Shown here: positions 37,773-58,024 of the stretch, piece after piece | Numbering within the stretch: the first letter of the stretch is position 1 | How the letters are laid out: every line of letters starts with the position of its first letter | Assembly (NCBI RefSeq): GCF_004791025.1 | Contig: NZ_SRUO01000007.1 | Location: forward strand, 164,216-228,215 | Reading direction: 5' to 3' | DNA from: Mesorhizobium sp. M4B.F.Ca.ET.203.01.1.1 | GTDB taxonomy: Bacteria > Pseudomonadota > Alphaproteobacteria > Rhizobiales > Rhizobiaceae | DNA: 64,000 nucleotides | Notes under the pieces: model-generated | What the model was told of the DNA's origin: nothing | Databases searched by the model: none | The model's input: the letters and a program-made list of their open reading frames with translations, nothing else | Program-made: the position numbers and the translations under genes

Positions 37773-38389
37773 TTGAAGCGCTCCTCGAGAGCCTCGACGG
37801 CGGCCTTGGAAAGGACCAGCGTGCCGCGGCGCAGAATGTCGTAGACGTTGATGCCCTGGATGGGCAGCACGTCGATGTTCGGAATGTTGGTCGCCGCCAG
37901 CTTGAAGTTCTGGTCGAGCTCGGCGCCGCCGATCAGCAAGGCGTTGGTCAGGCCGAGCGTCTCGAAATTCGCCACCAGCGCCTTGGTCTTGGCCTCGGTC
38001 AGCTTCAGCTCGTCGACGATGATGATCGACGCGCTCTTGGCCTTGGCCGAGAGAGCATGCTTGAGGCCGAGCGCGCGTACCTTCTTCGGCAGGTCGTGCT
38101 CGTGGCTGCGCACGACCGGGCCGTGCGCCTTGCCGCCGCCGCGGAACTGCGGAGCGCGAGCTGAATGGTGACGGGCGCGGCCCGTACCCTTCTGCTTGTA
38201 CATCTTGGCGCCGGTGCGCGCGATCTCGGCGCGGCCCTTGGCCTTGTGCGTGCCCTGCTGCTTCTTGGCCAGCTGCCAGCGCACGACGCGCTGCAGGATG
38301 TCCTCGCGCGGATCAAGGCCGAAAATCTCCTCGGAGAGTTTCACCTTGCCGGCGTCCTTGCCGCCCAGCGTTGTGATCTTGAGGTCCAT
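37769..38389 (-). CDS. rplD: 50S ribosomal protein L4
   Basis: L4 is an early 50S assembly protein and, in enterobacteria, the regulator of the S10 operon. The 206-residue protein has [32 protein letters not shown], the extended tunnel loop [29 protein letters not shown] and VALG-like [56 protein letters not shown]. It overlaps rplC by one base and rplW by four. Confidence 0.98.
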   Translation of the reverse strand: MDLKITTLGGKDAGKVKLSEEIFGLDPREDILQRVVRWQLAKKQQGTHKAKGRAEIARTGAKMYKQKGTGRARHHSARAPQFRGGGKAHGPVVRSHEHDLPKKVRALGLKHALSAKAKSASIIIVDELKLTEAKTKALVANFETLGLTNALLIGGAELDQNFKLAATNIPNIDVLPIQGINVYDILRRGTLVLSKAAVEALEERFK

Positions 38390-39105
38390 TATTCCGCTCC
38401 CTCGGTGGCCGGGGCTTCATTCTTGGCGGCGCCAGCGCGGATCGCGGCAGGCTTCGGCGCATTGGCCGGCAGCGCGACTTTGGCCGCGTCGCGAACCAGG
38501 ATCCAGGCGCCCTTGACGCCGGGAACGGCGCCGCGGATCAGGATCAGGCCGCGGTCGGCGTCGGTCGAGACGACCTCGACGTTCTGCGTGGTGACGCGGG
38601 CGTCGCCCATGTGGCCGGCCATCTTCTTGCCCTTGAACACCTTGCCGGGGTCCTGGCGCTGGCCGGTCGAGCCGTGCGTGCGGTGCGACACCGAGTTACC
38701 GTGCGTGGCGCGGCCGCCACCCATGTTGTGCCGCTTGATCACGCCCTGGAAACCCTTACCGGTCGAGGTGCCCGTCACATCGACCTTCTGGCCGGCGACG
38801 AAGTGCTCGACGGTGATCTCGGCGCCGACGTCGATCATGTTGTCGGCGGAGACGCGGAATTCGGCGAGCTTCGCCTTCGGCTCGACGGACGCGGCGGCGA
38901 AATGGCCGCGCATCGCCTTCGACGTGTTCTTCACCTTGGCAAGGCCAACGCCGAGCTGGACGGCCGTATAGCCGTTCTTCTCCTGCGTGCGCTGCGCCAC
39001 GACCTGGCAGTTCTCCATCTGGAGAACGGTGACGGGAACATGTTCCCCGGCATCGTTATAGATGCGGGTCATTCCCACCTTCTTTGCAATCACACCTGAA
39101 CGCAT
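38389..39105 (-). CDS. rplC: 50S ribosomal protein L3
   Basis: L3 initiates 50S assembly and reaches toward the peptidyl-transferase centre. The 238-residue protein has [80 protein letters not shown] (central loop) and an Ala-rich C-terminal extension ([23 protein letters not shown]) found in rhizobia. The start at 39105 follows AAAGGA; the frame to 39141 has no support. Confidence 0.98.
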   Translation of the reverse strand: MRSGVIAKKVGMTRIYNDAGEHVPVTVLQMENCQVVAQRTQEKNGYTAVQLGVGLAKVKNTSKAMRGHFAAASVEPKAKLAEFRVSADNMIDVGAEITVEHFVAGQKVDVTGTSTGKGFQGVIKRHNMGGGRATHGNSVSHRTHGSTGQRQDPGKVFKGKKMAGHMGDARVTTQNVEVVSTDADRGLILIRGAVPGVKGAWILVRDAAKVALPANAPKPAAIRAGAAKNEAPATEGAE

Positions 39106-39166
39106 CGGTTCAATTCCTTTAGAGTTCCGGGCCAGGGGCATCGCCCCTTACCGCGCTCTCATTCCC

Positions 39167-39475
39167 TTAGAGCTTGATCTCGACGTCCACACCGGCCGCG
39201 AGGTCGAGCTTCATCAAAGCATCGACCGTCTGCGGGGTCGGATCGACGATGTCGAGCAGACGCTTGTGCGTGCGCATCTCGAACTGCTCGCGGCTCTTCT
39301 TGTCGACGTGCGGCGACCGGTTGACCGTGAACTTTTCGATCCGCGTCGGCAGCGGAATGGGGCCGCGGACGTTGGCGCCGGTGCGCTTGGCCGTCGACAC
39401 GATCTCCCGGGTCGAGGCGTCGAGCACCCGGTGGTCAAACGCCTTAAGGCGGATGCGGATATTCTGTCCGTTCAT
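39167..39475 (-). CDS. rpsJ: 30S ribosomal protein S10
   Basis: S10 is a 30S head protein that also acts with NusB, NusE-style, in transcription antitermination. The 102-residue product starts [92 protein letters not shown]. It is the first gene of the S10 part and lies 68 bases after tuf, so the str and S10 units are contiguous here. Confidence 0.98.
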   Translation of the reverse strand: MNGQNIRIRLKAFDHRVLDASTREIVSTAKRTGANVRGPIPLPTRIEKFTVNRSPHVDKKSREQFEMRTHKRLLDIVDPTPQTVDALMKLDLAAGVDVEIKL

Positions 39476-39543
39476 GCGTCACTTCCTTGTTCTGGCGCGG
39501 CGCGGGCAACTTCCGCGCCCGCGACAGATCGGTTTAAGTCCAA

Positions 39544-40719
39544 TTATTCTTTGATGGTGACGACGATGCCGGCACCGACGGTGCGGCCGCCTTCACGGAT
39601 GGCGAAGCGCAGCTTCTCTTCCATGGCGATCGGCACGATCAGCTCGACGTCGACTGTGATGTTGTCGCCAGGCATCACCATCTCGGTGCCGGCCGGCAGC
39701 GTCACGATGCCGGTCACGTCGGTGGTGCGGAAGTAGAACTGCGGACGGTAGTTGGTGAAGAACGGCGTGTGACGGCCGCCCTCGTCCTTGGTCAGGATGT
39801 AGGCTTCGGCCACGAACTTCTTGTGCGGCTTCACCGAACCCGGCTTGGCCAGAACCTGGCCGCGCTCGACGCCTTCACGGTCGACGCCGCGCAGCAGCGC
39901 GCCGATGTTGTCGCCGGCCTGGCCCTGGTCGAGCAGCTTGCGGAACATCTCGACGCCCGTGCAGGTCGTCTTGGTCGTCGGACGGATGCCGACGATCTCG
40001 AGTTCCTCGCCGACCTTGACCACGCCGCGCTCGACGCGGCCGGTCACAACCGTGCCGCGGCCCGAGATCGAGAACACGTCCTCGATCGGCATCAGGAACG
40101 GCTTGTCCAGCGGACGCACCGGCGTCGGGATGTAGGCGTCGACCTGCGCCATCAGTTCGCGGATCGCGTCCTCGCCGATGGTCTTGTTGGAATCTTCCAG
40201 CGCGGCAAGCGCCGAGCCCTTGACGATCGGAATGTCGTCGCCGGGGAACTCGTTCTTGGTCAAGAGCTCGCGAGCCTCGAGCTCGACCAGCTCGAGCAGC
40301 TCGGCGTCGTCGACATGGTCGACCTTGTTCAGGAACACCACGATCGAGGGCACGCCGACCTGGCGGGCGAGCAGGATGTGCTCGCGCGTCTGCGGCATCG
40401 GGCCGTCGGCGGCCGAAACGACCAGGATCGCGCCGTCCATCTGCGCGGCACCGGTGATCATGTTCTTCACATAGTCGGCGTGGCCGGGGCAGTCGACGTG
40501 GGCATAGTGGCGGTTGGCCGTCTCGTATTCGACGTGCGCCGTCGAAATCGTGATGCCGCGCGCCTTCTCTTCCGGCGCCGCGTCGATCTGGTCATAGCGC
40601 TTGTATTCGCCAAAATACTTCGTGATCGCCGCCGTCAGCGACGTCTTGCCATGATCGACGTGGCCGATCGTGCCAATGTTCACATGCGGCTTGGTGCGCT
40701 CGAATTTACCTTTTGCCAT
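39544..40719 (-). CDS. tuf: Elongation factor Tu (copy 1, str operon)
   Basis: EF-Tu brings aminoacyl-tRNA to the ribosomal A site as a GTP complex. The 391-residue protein has the G motifs [10 protein letters not shown] (19-28), RGIT switch [13 protein letters not shown] and the SAL motif, followed by two beta-barrel domains ending [18 protein letters not shown]. It differs from the second copy at 62823-63998 by only four bases and two residues (here NKVDHVDD and LEARELL). It ends the str operon after fusA. Confidence 0.99.
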   Translation of the reverse strand: MAKGKFERTKPHVNIGTIGHVDHGKTSLTAAITKYFGEYKRYDQIDAAPEEKARGITISTAHVEYETANRHYAHVDCPGHADYVKNMITGAAQMDGAILVVSAADGPMPQTREHILLARQVGVPSIVVFLNKVDHVDDAELLELVELEARELLTKNEFPGDDIPIVKGSALAALEDSNKTIGEDAIRELMAQVDAYIPTPVRPLDKPFLMPIEDVFSISGRGTVVTGRVERGVVKVGEELEIVGIRPTTKTTCTGVEMFRKLLDQGQAGDNIGALLRGVDREGVERGQVLAKPGSVKPHKKFVAEAYILTKDEGGRHTPFFTNYRPQFYFRTTDVTGIVTLPAGTEMVMPGDNITVDVELIVPIAMEEKLRFAIREGGRTVGAGIVVTIKE

Positions 40720-40784
40720 GTGATGTCTCCGTTCCTGCTTGCCCGTGCGGGGCTTGAATTAAGGTGTCGTGCAACCCGCTCGAG

Positions 40785-42875
<2,091 letters not shown>

Positions 42876-42904
42876 GGGAGGTGCCTCTCAGTCTCGTTCG
42901 CGCT

Positions 42905-43387
<483 letters not shown>

Positions 43388-43439
43388 TCAATCTCTCATA
43401 GCCCGGCGCAGTCAAAAAAAGCGCCGAAGCCGGAAAACC

Positions 43440-43811
43440 TTACTTCGGACGCTTTGCACCGTATTTCGAACGGCGCTGCTTGCGGTTCTTGACGCCCTGG
43501 GTATCGAGCACGCCGCGGATGATGTGGTAGCGCACGCCCGGAAGGTCCTTGACGCGGCCGCCGCGGATCATGACCACGGAGTGTTCCTGCAGGTTGTGGC
43601 CTTCGCCCGGGATGTAGCCGATCACCTCGAAACCATTGGTCAGGCGGATCTTGGCCACCTTGCGCAGCGCCGAGTTCGGCTTCTTCGGCGTCGTGGTGTA
43701 GACGCGCGTGCAGACGCCCCGCTTCTGCGGGTTCTGCTGCATGGCCGGGACCTTGTTGCGCTTCACCGGCGCCAGGCGCGGCTTGCGGATCAGCTGGTTG
43801 ACGGTAGGCAT
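43440..43811 (-). CDS. rpsL: 30S ribosomal protein S12
   Basis: S12 monitors codon-anticodon pairing in the decoding centre. The 123-residue protein starts [60 protein letters not shown]. It keeps Lys at the TPKKPNS and [13 protein letters not shown] sites where streptomycin-resistance changes arise, so the wild-type state is seen. The start at 43811 gives the standard N-terminus; the frame to 43895 is not supported. It is the first gene of the str operon, with a 470-base leader region upstream. Confidence 0.98.
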   Translation of the reverse strand: MPTVNQLIRKPRLAPVKRNKVPAMQQNPQKRGVCTRVYTTTPKKPNSALRKVAKIRLTNGFEVIGYIPGEGHNLQEHSVVMIRGGRVKDLPGVRYHIIRGVLDTQGVKNRKQRRSKYGAKRPK

Positions 43812-43883
43812 TAAACCCTCTTGTCTCTCAATTCCGTGTCTTGCCCGGTCAGGGCCGCTCAAAGCGTCGTTTCCATACGCAAA

Positions 43884-43920
43884 TTCGGGCAACACACCGC
43901 GCCTCGCGGTCTTGCCCGAA
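43884..43920 (-). other. Nested stem-loop in the rpsL leader
   Basis: The outer arms TTCGGGCAA (43884-43892) and TTGCCCGAA (43912-43920) pair perfectly over nine bases. Inside, ACCGCG (43896-43901) pairs with CGCGGT (43905-43910) around CCT. The result is a 15-bp stem with a small internal loop, 72 bases upstream of the rpsL start. Only TTTG follows on minus, so it is not a clear terminator. A control element of the str operon leader is the likely role. Confidence 0.7.
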
Positions 43921-43932
43921 CAAATAGCAGAG

Positions 43933-43949
43933 GAAGCGGAAACCGCTTC
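43933..43949 (-). other. Second hairpin in the rpsL leader
   Basis: GAAGCGG-AAA-CCGCTTC is a perfect 7-bp stem with a three-base loop, 12 bases further upstream of the nested stem-loop. The pair of adjacent hairpins may be alternative or stacked structures of the same leader RNA. Confidence 0.55.
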
Positions 43950-44284
43950 ATGCGCGCCGGAAATGTCTTTTCGCTCGTAAAACGAACCCTGTTTGAGGCA
44001 AACTCCAAGGCGTGTCGCCTCGAAAAGGAAAGCCTCACATCGGTTCTGACTGGGCGGCTTCTACTCGCAACCCTTCGAACCGTCAACCCCGCGCTGGCAA
44101 ATATTGCGCGCGAACCGGGGCTTGGCAGCCATGCGAAAAACGCATGTAATTTTCTTGCGTCTTTTTGCAAGCGCGAAGAAGAAAGTGACCGGCTTTTGGC
44201 TGTCGCCAGCCCATGCTTCATGCCAAAAGGCGGCATGAGCAGCAGAAACGCCCTCGCCCGCCCTTTGCCGAGAGGAATCAGCCC

Positions 44285-44566
44285 GTGAACGACAATGAGG
44301 AACGCCCGGTCACCATCATCACCGGCCGTGTCTGGAAGAAGAAAGGCGGCAAGCCGGAAGGCGTCCATGTGATGCTTGTGGCGCCCGACGACGATTCGGC
44401 GGTGCGCAAGGCGCTCGATTCGCTCGCCGCGGAAGGCTATGCCGAGGCCGAGCTCGATCAGATCGGCGACATGGACGGCGCGCCCGACGACGAGCCGCAT
44501 CTGTCGGCCTACCAGGGCGCGCTCGAAGGCGAAGTGTCGATCATCACGTTCGACGAGCCGATCTGA
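44285..44566 (+). CDS. Small acidic protein of unknown function
   Basis: I do not recognise this 93-residue protein. It is acidic, with a basic patch near the start (ITGRVWKKKGGKPEG), then HVMLVAPDDDSAVRKALDSLAAEGYAEAELDQIGDMDGAPDDEPHLSAYQGALEGEVSIITFDEPI. The pattern of strands and helix suggests a compact alpha/beta fold. Start GTG at 44285 was chosen because AGAGGA lies about nine bases upstream; an open frame back to the ATG at 44213 lacks such a signal. Codon use fits the neighbours. It stands alone between the str operon and a sugar dehydrogenase, 103 bases before the latter. Confidence 0.7.
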   Translation: MNDNEERPVTIITGRVWKKKGGKPEGVHVMLVAPDDDSAVRKALDSLAAEGYAEAELDQIGDMDGAPDDEPHLSAYQGALEGEVSIITFDEPI

Positions 44567-44669
44567 ATCAGCGTTGAGCTTGGAGGGGCCCACGACTCGC
44601 AGGCGTCGGCTTGCCCCGCATCGCTTCCCTGCGTAGAAACACCCACCTTTCCAAATCCTCGGAGTTCCC

Positions 44670-45605
44670 ATGCCCTCGAACAAAGGTCCCATCAAGCTCG
44701 GCATCGTCGGCGTCGGGAAGATCGTCCGCGACCAGCATCTTCCGGCTCTGGCGAAGGACAGCGACTACCAGCTCGTCGCCGCCGCCAGCCGGCACGGCAA
44801 GGTCGACGGCATCCCGAACTTTCCGACAATCGAGGCAATGCTCGACGCCGTGCCGGACCTCGAGGCCGTTTCGCTCTGCATGCCGCCGCAGTTCCGCTAT
44901 GACGCCGCGCGCGCAGCGCTCGAAGCCGGCAAGCATGTCTTCCTGGAAAAGCCGCCGGGCGCCACCGTCAGCGAGGTCGAGGACCTGAAGCGAATTGCCG
45001 GCAAGCATGGCGTTTCTCTCTTCGCCAGCTGGCACTCACGCTATGCGCCGGCGGTCGAGGCCGGGCGCGCATTCCTGGCCTCGGCCAGGATCAGTTCCGC
45101 CGCCATCATCTGGAAGGAAGATGTGCGCCGCTGGCACCCGAACCAGGAATGGATCTGGGCGCCGGGAGGCTTCGGCGTCTTCGATCCGGGTATCAATGCG
45201 CTGTCAATCGCCACACACATCCTGCCGGCGATGTTCATCACCTCGGCGGCTCTCGATTTTCCGGAGAATCGCGCCTCCCCCGTTGCCGCGCATGTCGCCT
45301 TCCGCACCTCGAACGGAGTGCCGGTGACGATGGAGCTCGACTGGCTGCAGACCGGCCCGCAAAGCTGGGACATCGTGGCCGAGACGGACAAGGGCAAGAT
45401 GGTGCTTTCGGGCGGGAGCGCGAAGCTCGCCATCGATGGCAAAGTCGTCCATGACGAGCCGGAAGCAGAATATCCGATGCTCTACAGGCGCTTCGCCGAG
45501 ATCGTGCGCGCCGGCGTCTCCGACGTCGACCTGGCGCCCCTGCAACATGTCGCCGACGCTTTCATGCTCGGGAAGCGCAACGTCGTCGAGGCGTTCTTGG
45601 ACTGA
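44670..45605 (+). CDS. Gfo/Idh/MocA oxidoreductase, arabinose/galactose 1-dehydrogenase-like
   Basis: The 311-residue NAD(P)-dependent dehydrogenase has the Rossmann motif GIVGVGKI (11-18), the EKPPGAT block with catalytic Lys94, FASWHSRYAPAVEAGR, and the long match WKEDVRRWHPNQEWIWAPGGFGVFDPGINALSIATHILP. This pattern closely follows the L-arabinose / D-galactose 1-dehydrogenases of Azospirillum and rhizobia, which open non-phosphorylative pentose or galactose degradation. The exact sugar is inferred, not shown. No other pathway gene is nearby. Confidence 0.85.
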   Translation: MPSNKGPIKLGIVGVGKIVRDQHLPALAKDSDYQLVAAASRHGKVDGIPNFPTIEAMLDAVPDLEAVSLCMPPQFRYDAARAALEAGKHVFLEKPPGATVSEVEDLKRIAGKHGVSLFASWHSRYAPAVEAGRAFLASARISSAAIIWKEDVRRWHPNQEWIWAPGGFGVFDPGINALSIATHILPAMFITSAALDFPENRASPVAAHVAFRTSNGVPVTMELDWLQTGPQSWDIVAETDKGKMVLSGGSAKLAIDGKVVHDEPEAEYPMLYRRFAEIVRAGVSDVDLAPLQHVADAFMLGKRNVVEAFLD

Positions 45606-45644
45606 TTTGTGCATGCGATTGGCTCGCGGACCTGGCTGGAATGC

Positions 45645-45805
45645 ACGCTCCTCCGTCTCGGCTACGCCGAGCCACCTCTCCCCCGATCGACGGGGGAGAG
45701 GAAGGGCGCGAGCCTATTGCCGCCGACGCTCGTCCAACGCGCCTTCCTTTCCCTCCGGAGGGGGAAAGGTGGCGCTGCGAAGCAGCGACGGATTGGGGGA
45801 AGCCG
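45645..45805. repeat. Multi-hairpin intergenic repeat
   Basis: Four hairpins occur in a row: CTCGGC-TAC-GCCGAG (45657-45671), CCTCTCCCCCG-ATCGA-CGGGGGAGAGG (45675-45701, 11-bp perfect arms), an imperfect CCTTTCCC/GGGAAAGG pair (45746-45769) and GCTGC-GAA-GCAGC (45774-45786), followed by GACGGATTGGGGGA. The order and wording look like a dispersed repeat of rhizobial genomes. It fills most of the 274-base gap between the dehydrogenase and the methyltransferase, where no gene is visible. Confidence 0.7.
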
Positions 45806-45879
45806 GTCGTCAAATGAACAGCCGATGACAAAGTGAGCACGACCAAGTTGGTCTGATCATCATCATTCACGGTGTAATG

Positions 45880-46545
45880 TCACTCGACGATCGCTATCGC
45901 AAAGCCGTCATAGCCCTTGGCGCCGACGGTCTGGATGGCCGTGCCGTCGAGCCGCTTGTCGCCGCCGATGAACGAGAACGCCGCGCGTGCGCCTTCGACA
46001 TTGGCGTCGCCGCCATCTTCGTCCACTACCGCTCCGTCACGAATGACGTTGTCGCAGACGATGACCGTTCCAGGCCGTGACAGCTTCATGGCCCAGTCGA
46101 GATAATTCGGATTGTTCGGCTTGTCAGCGTCGATGAAGACCAGATCGAACAGACCCGCGTTTTCGCCACTCAGCACGGCGAGCGATTGAAGCGCCGGACC
46201 GATGCGCAGATCGATCCGGTCTGACACCCCTGCCCGCTCGAAATTCGAGCGTGCGACCCTGGCATGGTGCGCATCGAGCTCCAGCGTCACGACCTTTCCA
46301 TCGGCGGGCAGTCCCCGCGCCATCCAGATGGTCGAGTAGCCGCCAAGGGTTCCGATTTCCAGCACCCTTCTCGCGCCGCGGATGCGCACCAGCAGCGACA
46401 GCAGCTTGCCTTGCGCGGCCGAGACGTCGATCGCCGGCAGGCCCTGATCGCGATTGGCCGCGAGCACTGCGTCAAGCACGGGATCCGCCGCGAACAGCGA
46501 GGAAACGATGTAGTCGTCGACGGCCGTCCAGGTCTTCTTGCTCAT
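45880..46545 (-). CDS. SAM-dependent O-methyltransferase
   Basis: A 221-residue class I methyltransferase of the COG4122 (caffeoyl-CoA / catechol O-methyltransferase-like) group. Motif I is VLEIGTLGGYSTIWMA (about 61-76), motif II TLELDAHHARVARSNF, and the metal/catalytic Asp cluster LVFIDADKPNN (about 135-145). The C-terminal half has GTVIVCDNVIRDGAV. The start at 46545 has GAGGA about seven bases upstream; the open frame to 46584 would run into the rpoC terminator. The acceptor is unknown. It lies downstream of rpoC beyond a terminator. Confidence 0.9.
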   Translation of the reverse strand: MSKKTWTAVDDYIVSSLFAADPVLDAVLAANRDQGLPAIDVSAAQGKLLSLLVRIRGARRVLEIGTLGGYSTIWMARGLPADGKVVTLELDAHHARVARSNFERAGVSDRIDLRIGPALQSLAVLSGENAGLFDLVFIDADKPNNPNYLDWAMKLSRPGTVIVCDNVIRDGAVVDEDGGDANVEGARAAFSFIGGDKRLDGTAIQTVGAKGYDGFAIAIVE

Positions 46546-46572
46546 GATGGTTCCTCGTGGCTCTGAAAACGC

Positions 46573-46597
46573 GAAAGGGGCCACGCGGGCCCCTTTC
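46573..46597 (-). terminator. Intrinsic terminator after rpoC
   Basis: A perfect GAAAGGGGCC-ACGCG-GGCCCCTTTC hairpin lies 23 bases past the rpoC stop, followed on minus by GCGTTTTC. It ends the secE...rpoC transcription unit. Confidence 0.82.
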
Positions 46598-46620
46598 CTT
46601 CTTCTCTTGTCGTCCCGCGC

Positions 46621-50817
<4,197 letters not shown>

Positions 50818-50962
50818 GCCGTTCTCCTTTTCGGGGTCCTCGAAAACCCCTTGCATCTGACGCGGGCCGAATGCCCGCTGAGTGGTCGGCCCACCGGCCG
50901 AGGAATTTGATTGGCGCGCCGCGATCTAGCGCGGCGCGCCGTTGCCTTATTCGGCTGCGCCC

Positions 50963-55099
<4,137 letters not shown>

Positions 55100-55351
55100 C
55101 GTCGCTCCTTAGCTCGATTCTCGGGACGAACCTCGCCGCGGCTCGCCTTGCATTCCGGGCCGCCTCGGCGGCAGCCCCTGATCTGTTTTTCCCGCCGCCT
55201 GGCGGCAGCCGGTTAAAACGGGAGAAAACCCGTTTCCTGAAGGCCGGTTCGCGGCCATCAGGAAAGAGGTTCTCGTGCTTCTCGCGCTCTGTGGCTCCCT
55301 TGACGTCAAGGGAGTGGCGGGCGGCGCGAGGCCGCCCGCCGCAGCCAAAGC
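55100..55351 (-). promoter_or_regulatory. rplL-rpoB intergenic region with attenuator-like hairpins
   Basis: Reading on minus after rplL, a GC-rich hairpin GGCGGGCGGC / GCCGCCCGCC comes first (55316-55340, 10-bp arms). It is followed by the perfect 20-bp palindrome CTCCCTTGAC-GTCAAGGGAG (55295-55314), then an AAACGGG-N6-CCCGTTT hairpin (55216-55235) whose minus-strand 3' side runs into TTAACC. A partial terminator between rplL and rpoB is known in E. coli; these structures would serve to reduce rpoBC output. No promoter was recognised. Confidence 0.6.
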
Positions 55352-55732
55352 TTACTTCAGCTCAACCTTGGCGCCGGCTGCTTCCAGCTGGGCCTTGAAC
55401 TTGTCGGCGTCGGCCTTGGAAACGCCTTCCTTGACCGGCTTCGGAGCCGCTTCGACCAGGTCCTTGGCTTCCTTGAGGCCAAGGCCGGTGATGGCGCGGA
55501 CTTCCTTGATGACGTTGATCTTCTGGGCGCCGGCGTCGGCGAGAACGACGTCGAATTCCGTCTTCTCTTCGGCCGGAGCAGCGGCAGCGGCACCAGCGCC
55601 GCCAGCAGCGGCAACCGCCACCGGAGCGGCAGCCGAAACGCCCCACTTCTCTTCCAGGAGCTTCGACAGCTCGGCCGCCTCGAGGACGGTCAGCTTCGAA
55701 AGGTCGTCTACGATCTTTGCGAGATCAGCCAT
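55352..55732 (-). CDS. rplL: 50S ribosomal protein L7/L12
   Basis: L7/L12 forms the flexible stalk that recruits translation factors. The 126-residue protein has the N-terminal dimerisation helices ([32 protein letters not shown]), an Ala/Gly hinge ([21 protein letters not shown]) and the globular C-terminal domain ([35 protein letters not shown]). GAAGGA lies eight bases before ATG 55732; the outer ATG (55738) is too close to it. It follows rplJ after 54 bases. Confidence 0.98.
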   Translation of the reverse strand: MADLAKIVDDLSKLTVLEAAELSKLLEEKWGVSAAAPVAVAAAGGAGAAAAAPAEEKTEFDVVLADAGAQKINVIKEVRAITGLGLKEAKDLVEAAPKPVKEGVSKADADKFKAQLEAAGAKVELK

Positions 55733-55786
55733 TTGCATATTCCTTCGTAAGGTTCGAACGTGTGTTTGTGATAGCGAGGAACGGCC

Positions 55787-56305
55787 TCATGCCGCCTCGT
55801 CCTTCCGGGCGTAAGCGCCGATGACGCGCGCGACCGAAGCCGCGGGTGCATTGACGATCTGGGCGATCCGGGTTGCCGGCGTGGCGATCATGCCAACCAG
55901 CTTGGCGCGCAGCTCGTCGAGCGACGGAAGTGTAGCGAGTGCCTTCACACCGTCGGCGTTGAGCGAGGTGGTGCCCATTGCGCCGCCGAGAATGACGAGC
56001 TTGTCATTTCCCTTGGCGAAATCGGACGCGACCTTCGGCGCCGCAATCGGATCCTCCGAATAGGCGATCAGCGTCTGTCCCTTGAACAGGTCGATGATCG
56101 ATGCGGAGTCCGTGCCCTGAAGAGCGATTTTGGCGAGACGGTTCTTCGCGACTTTGACGGTGCCACCGGCGGCGCGCATTTTCGACCGAAGGTCGTTCAT
56201 TTGCGCGACGGTGATACCGGCGTAGTGGGCCACGACGACTGAACCAGCGCTCGAAAACGCATCATTCAGGCCCGTGACGAGTTCGCGTTTTTCCGCTCTG
56301 TCCAC
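55787..56305 (-). CDS. rplJ: 50S ribosomal protein L10
   Basis: L10 anchors the L7/L12 stalk and typically represses its own operon by binding the mRNA leader. The 172-residue protein has [61 protein letters not shown] and a C-terminal helix ([26 protein letters not shown]) that carries L7/L12 dimers. The start codon is GTG, with GGAG seven bases upstream. A 392-base leader separates it from rplA. Confidence 0.97.
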   Translation of the reverse strand: MDRAEKRELVTGLNDAFSSAGSVVVAHYAGITVAQMNDLRSKMRAAGGTVKVAKNRLAKIALQGTDSASIIDLFKGQTLIAYSEDPIAAPKVASDFAKGNDKLVILGGAMGTTSLNADGVKALATLPSLDELRAKLVGMIATPATRIAQIVNAPAASVARVIGAYARKDEAA

Positions 56306-56697
56306 TGCCTATCTCCAGTTGACCCCTGCCCCATCGATGGGAACATTCCCATTTAGAGGACAGGCGTCGGGTTGCCTTTTTGCCGGCCGGGCCATCCAGT
56401 AACGGATCTCCCGAACGACGCTCGAGGATCCTGCCCCCTTTCGCCACACCGACGGCAAGCCGACGGTGCGCAGACAAAAGGCAAACACGGTTCGAACCTT
56501 TCATCGGAGCCTTGGCTCCTTTGTCGGGTCTTCACCCGTCTCATGCAGGCCCACATGAATTAAGGCTGTTGGGCCGCCTGCAATCTCGGACAGGATGTCC
56601 GGAAGCCTTTCGGCTTCCGGTACCGGGCCGCCAACCAGTCGGAGGCCCGGAATTCTTTGCGGATCAGCCGGTTAGCGGCCGATCGGAAGGGTTCGTA
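56306..56697 (-). ncRNA. rplJ leader, candidate L10 leader RNA
   Basis: No gene lies in these 392 bases. In transcription order the region holds CCGGAAGCC-GAAA-GGCTTCCGG (56599-56620), then CGGGT-N4-ACCCG (56525-56538) and GGAGCC-AA-GGCTCC (56506-56519), and finally an AT-richer run to the GTG of rplJ. Adjacent hairpins with a GATGA-type purine bulge after the last one suit a kink-turn L10-binding site, the known autoregulatory element of rplJL. The match to the Rfam family was not tested. Confidence 0.5.
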
Positions 56698-57396
<699 letters not shown>

Positions 57397-57400
57397 GATC

Positions 57401-57829
57401 TCAGCCCACCACTTCCAGGCCCATCGAGCGGGCGGAGCCCTCGACCATGCGCATGGCCGCTTCGACGTCGTTTGCGTTCAGGTCCTTCATCTTCTGCTCG
57501 GCGATCGCGCGCACCTTGTCGCGGCTGATCGTGCCGGCCTTGACCTTGCCCGGCTCCTTCGAGCCCGACTTCAGGTTCGCGGCCTTCTTCAGGAAGTAGC
57601 TCACCGGCGGCGTCTTCATGACGAAGGTGAACGACTTGTCCTGGTAGTAGGTGATGACGACCGGGATCGGCGAACCCTTCTCCAGTTCCTGGGTCTGCGC
57701 GTTGAACGCCTTGCAGAACTCCATGATGTTGATGCCGCGCTGACCAAGCGCCGGGCCGATCGGGGGCGACGGCGTGGCCGAACCCGCGGCAACCTGGAGC
57801 TTGAGCTGGCCTGCAACTTTCTTAGCCAT
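57401..57829 (-). CDS. rplK: 50S ribosomal protein L11
   Basis: L11 sits at the GTPase-associated centre and is needed for RelA activation. The 142-residue protein has [43 protein letters not shown], the thiostrepton-site proline pair [32 protein letters not shown] and [15 protein letters not shown]. The start at 57829 gives the conserved N-terminus. It is 195 bases after nusG. Confidence 0.98.
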   Translation of the reverse strand: MAKKVAGQLKLQVAAGSATPSPPIGPALGQRGINIMEFCKAFNAQTQELEKGSPIPVVITYYQDKSFTFVMKTPPVSYFLKKAANLKSGSKEPGKVKAGTISRDKVRAIAEQKMKDLNANDVEAAMRMVEGSARSMGLEVVG

Positions 57830-58024
57830 CTCTATTCCTGCCTTTTCTCGTGCCGGCCCCACTTTCTGGGAAACACCGGCGGTTGCAGTCTGGTGGTGCG
57901 GTTCCCGCGGCCGGCTAAGCCGCGTTCGCCTCCCACCCGTTCATGGCCGCGCGACCTTCGCGCCGCCTCCCCACCACCGAACCGGCGCAGGGCAACCCGA
58001 CGCCTTTCGGCGCGGGTATTCGGA

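Larger units (their letters stand above)
43812..44284. promoter_or_regulatory. Leader/promoter region between rpsL and the divergent small gene
   Basis: These 473 bases carry no gene on either strand that I can support. Near rpsL there are two hairpins (43884-43920 and 43933-43949, listed separately), and nearer the plus-strand gene a CATGCG-AAAAA-CGCATG hairpin at 44130-44146 followed by TAATTTTC. The str-operon promoter must lie here on minus and that of the small gene on plus. A weak minus-strand pair (CTTGGA with a T-rich stretch about 17 bases on, around 43975-44010) is too poor to call. Confidence 0.4.
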
